A DNA stretch of 64,000 nt from Gluconacetobacter johannae (GTDB lineage: Bacteria; Pseudomonadota; Alphaproteobacteria; Acetobacterales; Acetobacteraceae): positions 109,996 through 173,995 of the forward strand of contig NZ_BAQK01000067.1 in assembly GCF_025994435.1 (NCBI RefSeq), given 5' to 3'. Positions within the stretch are counted from its first letter, which is position 1. Each line of letters opens with the position of its first letter. The notes below the pieces were generated by a model. It did not search any database. It saw only the letters and a list, made by a program, of their open reading frames with translations, and was not told the origin of the DNA. Made by a program: the position numbers and the translations under genes. Shown in pieces: positions 7,822 through 15,982 of the stretch.

Positions 7822-8652
7822 TCAGAATGCCGGGTTCACCAGCCCGGCACGCAGCGTTTCGGCGGTGCGGCGCACCTCCGGCCCATGCTCGCGCTCCAGC
7901 CGGCGAATGGTGAAATGGGCGCGGGCCAGCGCGCGGTAATGGGACAGGAACGCGGCGTTCAGCGACGCCCCGCACAGCGCGCCGGCCACCGGCATCATCT
8001 GCAGCGCCAGCTTGCGCGACAGGCCCAGGCCGTAATGCGAGGCCACCTCGGAAATCAGCATCACGACCGGCCGGCCACGCAGCAGCGCCCGCGCCGAAAA
8101 ATAGCCCAGTTCGCTTTCCTCGTCGGTCGCGGCGACGGGGAAGGCGCGCAGGGCGAAGACCTCCAGGCAGGCCCGGCGCGCCTCGGGCGTCGACAGGTCC
8201 TCGCCCTCCTCGCGGGCGATGCGCGCGATCTCGCGCATGATCGTCAGCGTGGTGAATCCGATGTCGGGGACCAGCCCCACCAGCCCCGCGAATCCGCCCA
8301 CCGCACCCGACACGGTCACGGCGGCCTGCACCGCCGGCCCGCGCCATGGCGGCGTCGGTACATGCGCGACCGGCATGTCGTCCGGGGCGCGCATGCCCAC
8401 GATCGCCACGTCGAAGGCGCGCGACACCGCCGTTTCCGCAATGCCCTTCAGCTTGGCCTGCAGGCCCGGCGCCATGCCGATGCCCCGCAGGCCCAGCCGC
8501 GCCGCCTGCCCGACCGCCCCGCCCATCAGGTCGGCCAGCCGGACCAGCACCCCACGTCCCGATTCGACCTGTTCAAGGGCACGCTGCAGCTCGGCAATCG
8601 CCGGAGCGTCCAGCACCAGGGGGGCCAGTTCGGCCCCGGTTCGTGTGGTCAT
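7822..8652 (-). CDS. EcsC family protein
   Basis: A 276 aa protein with the pattern of the EcsC family, named after a Bacillus protein encoded with the EcsAB ABC transporter; the biochemical role of the family is unknown. Characteristic segments include the FDVAIVGM stretch, a Gly/Ala-rich putative membrane-inserting region (about 120-150: AVTVSGAVGGFAGLVGLVPD), FTTLTIMREIARIA, and the ESELGYFSARALL and KLALQMMPVAGALCGA blocks near the C-terminus. The start at 8652 is preferred because a GGGAGG site lies about eight bases upstream; the in-frame ATG at 8658 is too close to it. It is convergent with the small membrane protein gene. Confidence 0.85.
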   Translation of the reverse strand: MTTRTGAELAPLVLDAPAIAELQRALEQVESGRGVLVRLADLMGGAVGQAARLGLRGIGMAPGLQAKLKGIAETAVSRAFDVAIVGMRAPDDMPVAHVPTPPWRGPAVQAAVTVSGAVGGFAGLVGLVPDIGFTTLTIMREIARIAREEGEDLSTPEARRACLEVFALRAFPVAATDEESELGYFSARALLRGRPVVMLISEVASHYGLGLSRKLALQMMPVAGALCGASLNAAFLSHYRALARAHFTIRRLEREHGPEVRRTAETLRAGLVNPAF

Positions 8653-8942
8653 TCCCATGCCCTCCCACCAGTCCGCCGGCCGCGCCCGCCGGGGCGGGCG
8701 GCGTGTCGGCGGATACACAATTCTCCGTCAATCGGAACGGAACCCGTGTTTTCCATCATATTACCCCTCCCGCCAATGCGTTGCCACGCCGTATATGGTC
8801 GAAATGCAGGGCCGCCATGTTCATGGGGCGACCGATGGCCACGGGCGGCCTCCCGACCGACGCACTCCTGCCCTGAGGAGACCGCGCGTTGACCGGGACA
8901 CTCCACCGCCCTTCCCTAAGGCCGAACGCAAGGAGAGATCCG

Positions 8943-9437
8943 ATGGACGCATTCATTGCCGCACGGCTTCCCGGACGCACCGGCCTGATGGCCGGCGCGC
9001 TGCTCTCCATGACCCTGCTGGCCGGGGGGGCGCTTGCCGCGCCGCCCGCCCCGCGCCATGCGGACGACGCCCTGTCGGCCCCGATCCATTCCACCCTGGG
9101 CAATACCACGCCCGCGCCGGCCGCCCCGGAGAACGCCGAGGCCCCGCCGCCGCCCGACGGCTACCAGGTCGTGCAGGACGAGGACGTCAGCGCCCAGGCC
9201 TACAGCCCCGCCGTGACCGCCGTCGGCGGCCCCGGCCTGCCGTCGATCGAAGCCCGGCAAACCCCGCGTGAGCCCAATTCCGTCCCGTCGCATTTCAGCG
9301 TCTTCGGCGTGCCGGTCAAATTCAACGCGCCGGTGACGCCCCCCTATAACGCGGCGTTCACCTATTCGACCTACGCGGGGCAGCCCGGCCGCGGATGGGA
9401 CGCGGTCGGCGCGGAAGGCGCGGCCGGGCAGCCCTGA
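8943..9437 (+). CDS. Secreted Pro/Ala-rich protein of unknown function
   Basis: No family recognised. The ATG at 8943 follows an AAGGAGA ribosome binding site and opens a 164 aa product with a signal peptide (hydrophobic AGALLSMTLLAGGALAA, cleavage about residue 33). The mature region is Pro/Ala-rich and probably disordered (PAPAAPENAEAPPPPDGYQV), then acidic (QDEDVSAQAY), and ends in a more structured block with SHFSVFGVPVKFNAPVTPP and YNAAFTYSTYAGQPGRGW. The compact aromatic C-terminal block following a flexible linker suggests a small envelope-associated domain. It is convergent with the EVE-domain gene, with only seven bases between the stops, and divergent from ecsC across a 290-base spacer. 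Possibly restricted to acetic acid bacteria; that needs a homology search. Confidence 0.68.
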   Translation: MDAFIAARLPGRTGLMAGALLSMTLLAGGALAAPPAPRHADDALSAPIHSTLGNTTPAPAAPENAEAPPPPDGYQVVQDEDVSAQAYSPAVTAVGGPGLPSIEARQTPREPNSVPSHFSVFGVPVKFNAPVTPPYNAAFTYSTYAGQPGRGWDAVGAEGAAGQP

Positions 9438-9444
9438 CCCGGCG

Positions 9445-9861
9445 TCAGGCCGCCGCCCAGCCGCCCATCCGGCACAGATGCGCCCAATGCGCGTCCGAAA
9501 CCGGCACGACCGACAGCCGCGACTGCCGCACCAGGGCCAGGTCGGCCAGCGCCGGGTCGGCCTTGATCGCCGCCAGGGTCACGGGATGGGGCATCGGCCC
9601 CACCGCGCGCACATCGACGCAGATCCACCCCCCCGACTCGGCCGTGGGGTCGGGATAGGCCTCGCGGACGATCTCGACCACGCCCACGATCTCCTTGCCG
9701 ATGTTCGAATGATAGAAAAACGCCAGGTCCCCGCATTTCATGGTCATCATGTTGCGCTTGGCCTGATGGTTGCGGACGCCCGTCCAGGGCTCCACCCCAT
9801 GGGCCACCTGTTCGTCCCACGAGAACGCATCGGGTTCGGACTTCACCAGCCAGTGCGCCAT
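9445..9861 (-). CDS. EVE domain protein (PUA-like fold)
   Basis: A 138 aa single-domain protein of the EVE family, related to the YTH and PUA folds and thought to bind modified nucleotides. The diagnostic start MAHWLVKSEPDAFSWDE is present, as are the GVRNHQAKRNM block, the GDLAFFYHS motif preceding an IVGVVEIVREAYPDPTA strand, and the WICVDVRAV stretch. Length matches stand-alone bacterial EVE proteins, which are often encoded near stress or restriction genes. Here it follows a YciI-family gene by five bases on the same strand, so the two are probably cotranscribed. The molecular function of this member is unknown; nucleic-acid modification reading is the family hypothesis only. Confidence 0.93.
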   Translation of the reverse strand: MAHWLVKSEPDAFSWDEQVAHGVEPWTGVRNHQAKRNMMTMKCGDLAFFYHSNIGKEIVGVVEIVREAYPDPTAESGGWICVDVRAVGPMPHPVTLAAIKADPALADLALVRQSRLSVVPVSDAHWAHLCRMGGWAAA

Positions 9862-9866
9862 GGCCC

Positions 9867-10160
9867 CTATTCCACCAGCGCGCCGTCGCGAAACACCGGG
9901 CGGTACGCCCGGATCACCACGCTTTCAAAGACGTCGGCGCGGGCATAGGGGTCGCTGGCGGCGAACCCCTCGGCCGCCGCGCGGTCCGCCACGTCCACCA
10001 GCAGCAGGCTGCCGCCGGGCCGGCCGTCGAGGTTCAGCAGCGGGCCGGCCTGCACGATCCGGTCCTGATAGGCCGACAGATAGGCCAGATGCTGCGCCCG
10101 GGTGGCAAGCCGCGTGTCCAGCGCCCCCGGCTTGTCGGTGCAGATGATCGCGAAAAGCAT
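9867..10160 (-). CDS. YciI family protein
   Basis: A 97 aa cytoplasmic protein of the YciI/YCII family, a ferredoxin-like fold with a conserved His-Asp pair found stand-alone or fused to other domains; the reaction is unknown for most members. Family features are the MLFAIICTDKPGALDTR opening, His24 in RAQHLAYL, the QAGPLLNLDGRPGGSLLLV strand-loop-strand, and the SDPYARADVFESVVIRAYRP block holding the conserved Asp. The ATG at 10160 is the start that matches the family N-terminus; the reading frame stays open far upstream but encodes only low-complexity shadow sequence of the ccm genes. It precedes the EVE gene and is divergent from ccmC. Confidence 0.92.
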   Translation of the reverse strand: MLFAIICTDKPGALDTRLATRAQHLAYLSAYQDRIVQAGPLLNLDGRPGGSLLLVDVADRAAAEGFAASDPYARADVFESVVIRAYRPVFRDGALVE

Positions 10161-10340
10161 GAAGAATACCCTCGTCCAGAATGACCGGCGGGTCCGCCGG
10201 GTGAACAATCTGCCATGAGCAGCAGAGGCCGTGCCTTTCTTCGCATGATAGTGTAGGAGCGGAAAGCGGATCGCCCTTTCCGTCGCCCGACGACGCATTT
10301 GCCAGGAGCCTTCCGCCGACGCGGAGGGATCGGAACCGTC

Positions 10341-11159
10341 TTGAACGCTACCCACAGCCTGGTCGCACGCACGGGCGCCGTCTTTCACCGTTACGCCAAT
10401 CCCGGACGCTTCCTTCGGCTGGGCGCGCGCCTGCAACCGTGGCTGACCTGGCCGGCGCTGGCGCTGTCCATCGCCGGCATCGTGTGGGGCCTGTTCTTCT
10501 CGCCCGCCGACTGGCAGCAGGGCGACAGCGTGCGGATCATGTATGTCCATGTGCCTGCCGCGTGGCTGGCCTCGTCGGGCTATGCGGGCCTGGCGGTGTG
10601 CTCGCTGCTGTCGCTGGTGTGGCGCCATCCGCTGGCCGACCTGGCGGCGGTGGAAATCGGGCCGGTCGGCGCGGCCATTACCGCCGTCTGCCTGGCCACC
10701 GGGTCGCTGTGGGGCAAGCCGATGTGGGGGACATGGTGGGTGTGGGACGCGCGCCTGACCTCGGTCCTGGTCCTGTTCTTCCTGTATCTGGGCCATATCG
10801 CGCTGATCCGCGCGTTCGACGAGCCGCAGCGGGGCTATCGCGCCGCCGCCATCCTGGGGCTGGCCGGCGCGGTCGACCTGCCCATCATCAAATTCAGCGT
10901 GCAGTGGTGGAACACCCTGCACCAGCCGGACAGCATCACCCTGACCGGCGCGCCGACCATGTCCACCGCCATGCTGTGGCCGCTGCTGGTCTGCACGCTG
11001 GGCTTCACCCTGGGCTTCGCCGCCATCGTGGTGGCCCGCCTGCGCGCGGCCGTGATGGAAAGCCGCATCCGCGCGGCCCTGTCGGCGCGGCGCGGACGCG
11101 GGCGCGCGGCACCCGATAGCGCGCATGACAGCGACGTTCCCGGCGGGGCCGTCGCATGA
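10341..11159 (+). CDS. ccmC: Heme exporter / heme-handling protein CcmC
   Basis: CcmC inserts into the inner membrane, binds heme through a periplasmic Trp-rich loop and loads it onto CcmE during System I cytochrome c maturation. The product has six hydrophobic helices; the signature WGTWWVWDARLTS sits in the middle, and conserved histidines occur in MYVHVPAAW and WNTLHQPDS. The frame has no early ATG. I use the TTG at 10341, about 12 bases after GGAGGG, giving 272 aa; another TTG at 10299 would add 14 residues. The C-terminal extension after the last helix is Arg/Ala-rich. It heads a tightly packed operon ccmC-D-E-F-G-H-I. The start is uncertain, the identity is not. Confidence 0.95.
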   Translation: MNATHSLVARTGAVFHRYANPGRFLRLGARLQPWLTWPALALSIAGIVWGLFFSPADWQQGDSVRIMYVHVPAAWLASSGYAGLAVCSLLSLVWRHPLADLAAVEIGPVGAAITAVCLATGSLWGKPMWGTWWVWDARLTSVLVLFFLYLGHIALIRAFDEPQRGYRAAAILGLAGAVDLPIIKFSVQWWNTLHQPDSITLTGAPTMSTAMLWPLLVCTLGFTLGFAAIVVARLRAAVMESRIRAALSARRGRGRAAPDSAHDSDVPGGAVA

Positions 11160-11317
11160 GCATGACCCACCTGCCGTACATCGCCGCCGCCTACGGCCTG
11201 ACCATCGGCCTGGCCGTGCTGCTGGGCGCGACCGCCGCCCTGCGGCTGCGCCGGGCCCGCGCGCGGCTGGCCGCGATCGACCGCCCGGCCCGGGCCGGAC
11301 GAGGGGAGAACCGATGA
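11156..11317 (+). CDS. ccmD: Heme exporter protein CcmD
   Basis: A 53-codon gene that overlaps the ccmC stop by ATGA and the ccmE start by ATGA. The product has the CcmD layout: a short N-terminal stretch with Tyr (THLPYIAAAYG), one transmembrane helix (LTIGLAVLLGATAAL), then a basic cytoplasmic tail (RLRRARARLAAID). CcmD stabilises the CcmABC complex and is needed to release holo-CcmE. Sequence conservation in this family is low, so topology and position between ccmC and ccmE carry the assignment. Confidence 0.9.
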   Translation: MSMTHLPYIAAAYGLTIGLAVLLGATAALRLRRARARLAAIDRPARAGRGENR

Positions 11318-11844
11318 CCCGCAAGACACGACGGCTGTGGCTGGCCTGCGCGTGCCTGATGGGCCTGGGCTCGGCCACGGCGCTGACGCTGAACGCCTTT
11401 TCGTCCAACATCGTCTTCTTCATGGCCCCGTCGCAGATCCGCGCGAAACCGCCCGCGCCGGACCGGACGGTCCGCCTGGGCGGCATGGTGGTCGCGGGTT
11501 CGGTCCGCCGGCAGACGGTGCGGGATACGCCGGTCGCGCTGTTCGACGTCACCGACGGGCAGGCCGCGGTAACCGTCCGCTACGAAGGCATCCTGCCCGA
11601 CCTGTTCCGCGAGGGGCAGAGCGTCGTCGCCATCGGCACGGCCGGCCCCGACGGCGCCTTCCACGCGTCCGAGGTCCTGGCCAAGCACGACGAGACCTAC
11701 ATGCCCAAGGAAGTCGCCGAGGCCCTGCGCCGCAGCGGCAAGTGGGATCCGCGCTACGGCAAGGCCCCCGACGCGGCAAGCTGGGACACGATGACGGTCC
11801 GCGACGCCCGCAGGGACGCAGCCAGCCCCCAGCATGGAAGCTGA
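11314..11844 (+). CDS. ccmE: Periplasmic heme chaperone CcmE
   Basis: CcmE covalently binds heme and passes it to the CcmF/H ligase for attachment to apocytochromes. The 176 aa product has an N-terminal signal-anchor (about residues 8-28), an OB-fold beta barrel (RLGGMVVAGSVRR, VALFDVTDG, AVTVRYEGILPDLFREGQ) and the heme-binding motif VLAKHDETYMP, in which His125 is the covalent ligand and the following tyrosine is an axial ligand. The ATG at 11314 overlaps the ccmD stop; family length supports it. The C-terminal tail beyond residue 135 is variable, as is usual. The CxxCH cytochromes encoded at 47.7-53.5 kb are likely clients. Confidence 0.96.
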   Translation: MTRKTRRLWLACACLMGLGSATALTLNAFSSNIVFFMAPSQIRAKPPAPDRTVRLGGMVVAGSVRRQTVRDTPVALFDVTDGQAAVTVRYEGILPDLFREGQSVVAIGTAGPDGAFHASEVLAKHDETYMPKEVAEALRRSGKWDPRYGKAPDAASWDTMTVRDARRDAASPQHGS

Positions 11845-11850
11845 TCGAAC

Positions 11851-13830
11851 ATGAGTCCGGAACTCGGAAATTTCGCGCTGGCCCTGGCCTGCTGCCTGGC
11901 CGGCGCGCAGGCCGTGCTGCCGCTGATCGGGGCGCAGCGGCGCGACCCGCGCCTGATGGCGATGGCCCCCGCCCTGGCGGTGGGGCAGTTGCTGGCGCTT
12001 CTGACGTCGTTCGCCTGCCTGGTCAATGCCGCGATCGGCGACGATTTCTCGGTCCAGAACGTGGCCGCCAACAGCGCGGTCGCCAAGCCGCTGCTGTACA
12101 AGATCACCGGCGTCTGGGGTAACCACGAGGGCTCGATCCTGCTGTGGGCGCTCATACTGGGGGTCTGCGGCGGGGCGGTGGCGCTGTTCGGCCGCAACCT
12201 GCCGTCCGCCCTGCGGGCACGGGTCATCGCGGTGCTGGGCGGGGTGTCGGCGGGCTTCCTGCTGTTCTGCCTGACGACGTCGAACCCCTTCGACCGGGTC
12301 TGGCCCGCGCCGCTGGACGGCCAGGGCATGAACCCCCTGCTGCAGGACCCCGGCCTGGCGTTCCATCCGCCCATTCTCTACACCGGCTACGTCGGTTTCG
12401 CCGTGCCCTTCGCCTTCGCCATCGCCGCCCTGATCGAGGGCCGTGTCGATGCGGCCTGGGGCCGGTGGGTCCGCCCGTGGGCGGTCGCGGCCTGGTGCTT
12501 CCTGACCTGCGGCATCGCACTGGGGTCGTGGTGGTCGTACTATGTGCTGGGCTGGGGCGGCTACTGGTTCTGGGACCCGGTGGAAAACGCCTCGCTGATC
12601 CCGTGGCTGACGGGCACGGCGCTGGTCCATTCGGCCATCGTGGTCGAAAAGCGCGAGGCGCTGAAGATCTGGACGGTCCTGCTGGCCATCGGCACCTTCT
12701 CCTTCTCGCTGTCGGGCACGTTCCTGGTGCGGTCGGGCATCCTCAACTCCGTGCATGCCTTCGCCAACGACCCCGCGCGCGGCGTGTTCATCCTGGGCCT
12801 GCTGGCGCTGGTCATCGGCGGGTCGCTGCTGCTGTTCGCCATCCGTGCGCCGGCGCTGACCGCGGGCGGCATGTTCGCCCCGGTGTCGCGCGAAGGGCTG
12901 CTGGTGCTGAACAACATCCTGCTCTGCTCGATCTGCGCGGTGGTGCTGACGGGCACGATGTATCCGCCCTTCATGTCGCTGCTGTTCGGCAAGACCATTT
13001 CGGTAGGCAAGCCGTTCTTCGACGCCACCGCCGCCCCGCTGGCCATTCCGCTTCTGGCCTTCATGGGGTTCGGGCCGATGATGCCGTGGAAGCGCGCGCA
13101 GTTCTGGCCGGTGCTGCGCCGCCTGTGGTGGGCGGGCCTGCTGACGGCGGCGGCGTTCGCCCTGGCGGCCTGGCGCATCCGCGACATCCTGCCCCTGCTG
13201 GCCGCGACGTTCGCCGTGTGGGTCATCGCCGGCAGCGCCGCCGACATCGCCGAACGCATCCGCCTGTTCCGCCTGCCGCTGGGCCAGAGCCTGCATCGCG
13301 CGCGCCTGCTGCCGCGCGCGGCCCTGGGCGCCGCGCTGGCCCATGCCGGCGTGGGCGTCAGCGTGCTGGGGCTGGCCGCGATGTCGCAGGCCGCCCACAA
13401 GATCGTCGAGGTCCGCGTGGGCCAGACCGAGATGCTGGCCGGCGACGCCTGGACCCTGACCGACGTCCATTCCGCCCCCGGCCCGAACTATACCTCGCTG
13501 ATCGCGACGATCGAGGTCCGGCACGACGGCCGCCTGGTCACGGTGCTGCATCCCTCCAAACGGACCTTCGCCAGCCAGAACCAGACGACGACCGAGGTCG
13601 CGATCCACACCAACCTGCTGTCCGACCTGTATGGCGTGCTGGGCGACCGGCACGGCACGGATGCCGACCCCACCTATGTCCTGCGCCTGCATTACAACCC
13701 GCTGGCGCCCTGGATGTGGCTGGGCGGCCTTGTCATGGCGATGGGCGGGGCATTGTCGCTGTCCGACCGGCGGATGCGCGTCGGCGCCCCCCGCCGCGCC
13801 CGCCTCGCCGGACTGGTGGCCGCGCGATGA
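11851..13830 (+). CDS. ccmF: Cytochrome c heme lyase subunit CcmF
   Basis: CcmF is the large polytopic membrane component of the heme ligase; it receives heme from CcmE, and with CcmH and CcmI attaches it to CxxCH motifs. The 659 aa product is strongly hydrophobic with roughly 14-15 predicted helices. The WWD-domain signature is clear at GWGGYWFWDPVENASL (about residues 234-249), and histidines such as that in VWGNHEGS fit the conserved heme-ligating positions. A long periplasmic domain precedes the last helix (VEVRVGQTEMLAGDAWTL region). The gene starts six bases after ccmE and overlaps the next gene by four bases. Full family length and no disruption. Confidence 0.97.
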   Translation: MSPELGNFALALACCLAGAQAVLPLIGAQRRDPRLMAMAPALAVGQLLALLTSFACLVNAAIGDDFSVQNVAANSAVAKPLLYKITGVWGNHEGSILLWALILGVCGGAVALFGRNLPSALRARVIAVLGGVSAGFLLFCLTTSNPFDRVWPAPLDGQGMNPLLQDPGLAFHPPILYTGYVGFAVPFAFAIAALIEGRVDAAWGRWVRPWAVAAWCFLTCGIALGSWWSYYVLGWGGYWFWDPVENASLIPWLTGTALVHSAIVVEKREALKIWTVLLAIGTFSFSLSGTFLVRSGILNSVHAFANDPARGVFILGLLALVIGGSLLLFAIRAPALTAGGMFAPVSREGLLVLNNILLCSICAVVLTGTMYPPFMSLLFGKTISVGKPFFDATAAPLAIPLLAFMGFGPMMPWKRAQFWPVLRRLWWAGLLTAAAFALAAWRIRDILPLLAATFAVWVIAGSAADIAERIRLFRLPLGQSLHRARLLPRAALGAALAHAGVGVSVLGLAAMSQAAHKIVEVRVGQTEMLAGDAWTLTDVHSAPGPNYTSLIATIEVRHDGRLVTVLHPSKRTFASQNQTTTEVAIHTNLLSDLYGVLGDRHGTDADPTYVLRLHYNPLAPWMWLGGLVMAMGGALSLSDRRMRVGAPRRARLAGLVAAR

Positions 13831-14411
13831 GCGATACCGCTGCCCCCCGCCCTGCTTCGACCACCCGCCGCCGGGTGCTGATGGCGGCCCCGCTGGTCGT
13901 CGCCGGCGCGGCGGGCGTGGGGTTCTGGCGCATGCTGTCGGGCATGACGCAGGGCTCGTTCGACCCGCATGACATCCATGTGCCGGTGCTCGATCGTCCG
14001 GTCCCCGACTTCGCCCTGCCGGACCAGGCGCCCGGCCAGGGGTTCGGCGCCGCCGACCTGCGCGCGCTGACCCGGCCGGTGCTGGTGAATTTCTTCGCAT
14101 CGTGGTGTATCCCCTGCGTCGCCGAAATGCCGGTGCTGAACGCGCTGAAGGACCGGCTGCCCATCTGGGGCATCGCCTACAAGGACAAGCCCGACAATGC
14201 GGCGGGCTTCGTCCGGCGCGCCGGCAACCCCTATGCCCGCATCGCCGGCGACCTGCCCGGCCTGACCGCGATCGACTGGGGCGTGTCGGGCGTGCCGGAA
14301 TCCTTCCTGATCGGGCCGGGAGGGGTCATCCGCTGGCACACCGCCGCCCCCCTGGGCGAGGACACCATCCACGACACGCTGCTGCCCCTGGCCGCGAGCC
14401 TGACGCGATGA
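13827..14411 (+). CDS. ccmG: Cytochrome c biogenesis thiol-disulfide oxidoreductase (CcmG/DsbE)
   Basis: A membrane-tethered thioredoxin-like protein that keeps apocytochrome CxxCH cysteines reduced for heme attachment. The N-terminus has a TTRRRVL basic patch and one hydrophobic helix (about 19-39), with the rest periplasmic. The redox motif is FFASWCIPCVAEMP, i.e. WCxxC near residues 91-95, and the cis-proline region is SGVPESFLIGPGG. At 194 aa the length matches DsbE/CcmG. It begins within the last codons of ccmF (ATGA overlap at 13827) and ends overlapping ccmH in the same way, so expression is coupled. Confidence 0.95.
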   Translation: MSDTAAPRPASTTRRRVLMAAPLVVAGAAGVGFWRMLSGMTQGSFDPHDIHVPVLDRPVPDFALPDQAPGQGFGAADLRALTRPVLVNFFASWCIPCVAEMPVLNALKDRLPIWGIAYKDKPDNAAGFVRRAGNPYARIAGDLPGLTAIDWGVSGVPESFLIGPGGVIRWHTAAPLGEDTIHDTLLPLAASLTR

Positions 14412-14887
14412 CGCCCCGTACCGCGCGCGCCCGCACCCTGTTCGTCCTGACGCTGCTGGCCGGCCTGTCCCCGCTGGCGGCGGCGGCGGTGGACGATCCG
14501 TCGGAAATGCTGCCCGACCCCCGGCAGGAAGCCCGGGCCGAGGCCATCGGCGCGCAGTTGCGCTGCCTGGTCTGCCAGAACGAGTCGATCGAGGACAGCG
14601 GCGCCGACCTGGCCCGCGACCTGCGCCACGTGGTGCGCGACCATGTGGCCAGGGGCGAGTCCGACCGGCAGATCATGGACTGGATGGTCGGGCGCTACGG
14701 CAATTTCATCCGGCTGCGTCCCCCGCTGACGGCCGGCACGCTGCTGCTGTGGGTCATGCCGGTGCTGGCGCTGCTGGTGGGTGCGGGGGCGGCCTTCCTG
14801 TCCTTCCGGCGTCCCCGCACCGCCACCCCGGCGCCCCTGACCGACGCCGAACGCGCGCGCCTGTCCGACCTGACCCGACCGCGCTGA
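14408..14887 (+). CDS. ccmH: Cytochrome c maturation protein CcmH (CcmL/CycL-type)
   Basis: The short CcmH form, without fused TPR domain, presents the thioredox motif LRCLVCQNESI near residues 52-62 to reduce apocytochrome c. A signal peptide ends near residue 27 (SPLAAAAVDD). The three-helix periplasmic bundle includes ADLARDLRHVVRDHVARG and DRQIMDWMVGRYGNFIRLRPP. A C-terminal membrane helix (LLLWVMPVLALLVGAGAAFL, about 111-130) and short cytoplasmic tail follow. At 159 aa it has typical length. The TPR function is supplied by the next gene, so CcmH and CcmI are separate here, unlike the fused E. coli CcmH. Confidence 0.95.
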   Translation: MTPRTARARTLFVLTLLAGLSPLAAAAVDDPSEMLPDPRQEARAEAIGAQLRCLVCQNESIEDSGADLARDLRHVVRDHVARGESDRQIMDWMVGRYGNFIRLRPPLTAGTLLLWVMPVLALLVGAGAAFLSFRRPRTATPAPLTDAERARLSDLTRPR

Positions 14888-14939
14888 GCATCCGTTTGAC
14901 AACGCGCGCGCGGGCCATCGAACTGATTCTGGGACCGAG

Positions 14940-15659
14940 ATGATCTGGATTGGCTTCTTCCTGCTGAGTACGCTTGCGCTGCTGCCCGCCATCGCCGTCT
15001 TCCGGCGCACGGCCCGCCTGCGCGACGAGCGCGAGACCGCGCTCGTCCTGCACCGCGCACGGCTGGCGGAGCTGGACCGCGACATGCAGGATGGGCTGAT
15101 CGCACCGACCGAGCACGCGGGTGCGGCCCTTGAAATCCAGCGCCGCCTGCTGGCCGTCGACGCGGCCGAGGCCCGCGGCGCCGGGCGGGGCATCCCCGGC
15201 CCGGTCGTGGCCGGGGCGCTGCTGCTGGTCCCGCTGTCGGCCCTGGGGCTGTATCTGGCCTGTGGCCATCCGTCGCTGCCGGCCCAGCCCCTGGCCCCCC
15301 GCCTGGCGGAAATCCGCAGGCAGGACCACCGCAGCGACGAACTGCTGGCGCAACTGCGCGCCGGCCTGGCGCGCATGCCGGCCGACGACCCGAACCGGTA
15401 CCGTGGCTACCTGCTGCTGGGCCAGGCCGAGGCCGCGCGCGCCCATTACGCCGACGCCGCCGCCGCATGGCGCCAGGCCATCGACATCCAGTTCGATCCC
15501 GAGGTCGCGGCCCGCACGGCCGAAGCCCAGACGCTGGCCGACGGCCGGGTCACCTCCGACACCGCGTCACTGTTCCGCCGCGCCCTGGACGCGGCGCCCG
15601 CCGACGCGCCGTGGCGCATGGCGGCCGAACAGCGCATCGCCCAGTCCGAACATCAATAA
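14940..15659 (+). CDS. ccmI: Cytochrome c maturation TPR protein CcmI (CycH-like)
   Basis: CcmI chaperones apocytochrome c to the heme ligase. The product has the CcmI layout: an N-terminal transmembrane helix (WIGFFLLSTLALLPAIAVF), a coiled-coil-prone cytoplasmic loop (RDERETALVLHRARLAELDRD), a second helix (about 83-103, VVAGALLLVPLSALGLYL), and a periplasmic C-terminal TPR region with RYRGYLLLGQAEAARAHYAD and AAAWRQAID. It is short for the family (239 aa; many exceed 400), so it carries only about two to three TPR units. It lies 52 bases after ccmH and closes the operon, although the next gene is only 22 bases away. Confidence 0.88.
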   Translation: MIWIGFFLLSTLALLPAIAVFRRTARLRDERETALVLHRARLAELDRDMQDGLIAPTEHAGAALEIQRRLLAVDAAEARGAGRGIPGPVVAGALLLVPLSALGLYLACGHPSLPAQPLAPRLAEIRRQDHRSDELLAQLRAGLARMPADDPNRYRGYLLLGQAEAARAHYADAAAAWRQAIDIQFDPEVAARTAEAQTLADGRVTSDTASLFRRALDAAPADAPWRMAAEQRIAQSEHQ

Positions 15660-15681
15660 GTCCGAGTATCGTAGGCCGCCC

Positions 15682-15978
15682 ATGATGGAACCCATCCCCA
15701 GCAGCGTCGAACAATGCCCGTTCTGCCGGCAGACCCTTCGCCGCACGGCGGAAGTCTGTCCCGGATGCGGGGCGGAACGGCAGTATGGCCCCACGCGCCG
15801 GGAAAGCCTGACGACCACCGGCATCGGCCTGGTCGCCGGCCCGGCCGCGATCACCGTGGTCGGCGCCGGCCTGACCCTGGCCGTAGTGGCGGCGGCGATC
15901 GGCGCGCTGATGGGCTTCTTCGTCGCCCATGCGCGCCATTCCCACGACCGGTGGATGCCGCCCCGCGCCCCACGCTGA
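15682..15978 (+). CDS. Zinc-ribbon membrane protein
   Basis: A 98 aa protein of no named family. Two CxxC pairs, C12-PF-C15 and C27-PG-C30, form a rubredoxin-knuckle zinc ribbon like those of zinc-ribbon_2-type domains. After a polar linker (YGPTRRESLTTTG) comes a long Gly/Ala/Val hydrophobic stretch at about 48-82, enough for one or two membrane helices, then a His/Arg-rich tail (AHARHSHDRWMPPR). Start codons at 15682 and 15685 are tandem ATGs. It sits 22 bases after ccmI on the same strand and may be cotranscribed with the ccm genes; a role in cytochrome maturation is possible but unsupported. Confidence 0.75.
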   Translation: MMEPIPSSVEQCPFCRQTLRRTAEVCPGCGAERQYGPTRRESLTTTGIGLVAGPAAITVVGAGLTLAVVAAAIGALMGFFVAHARHSHDRWMPPRAPR

Positions 15979-15982
15979 TCCC

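Noticed and set aside
11191..14100. Antisense open frame of 969 codons over ccmE-ccmG
   Set aside because: Same composition effect; the sense frames are clear ccm genes with conserved motifs and overlapping stop/start codons.
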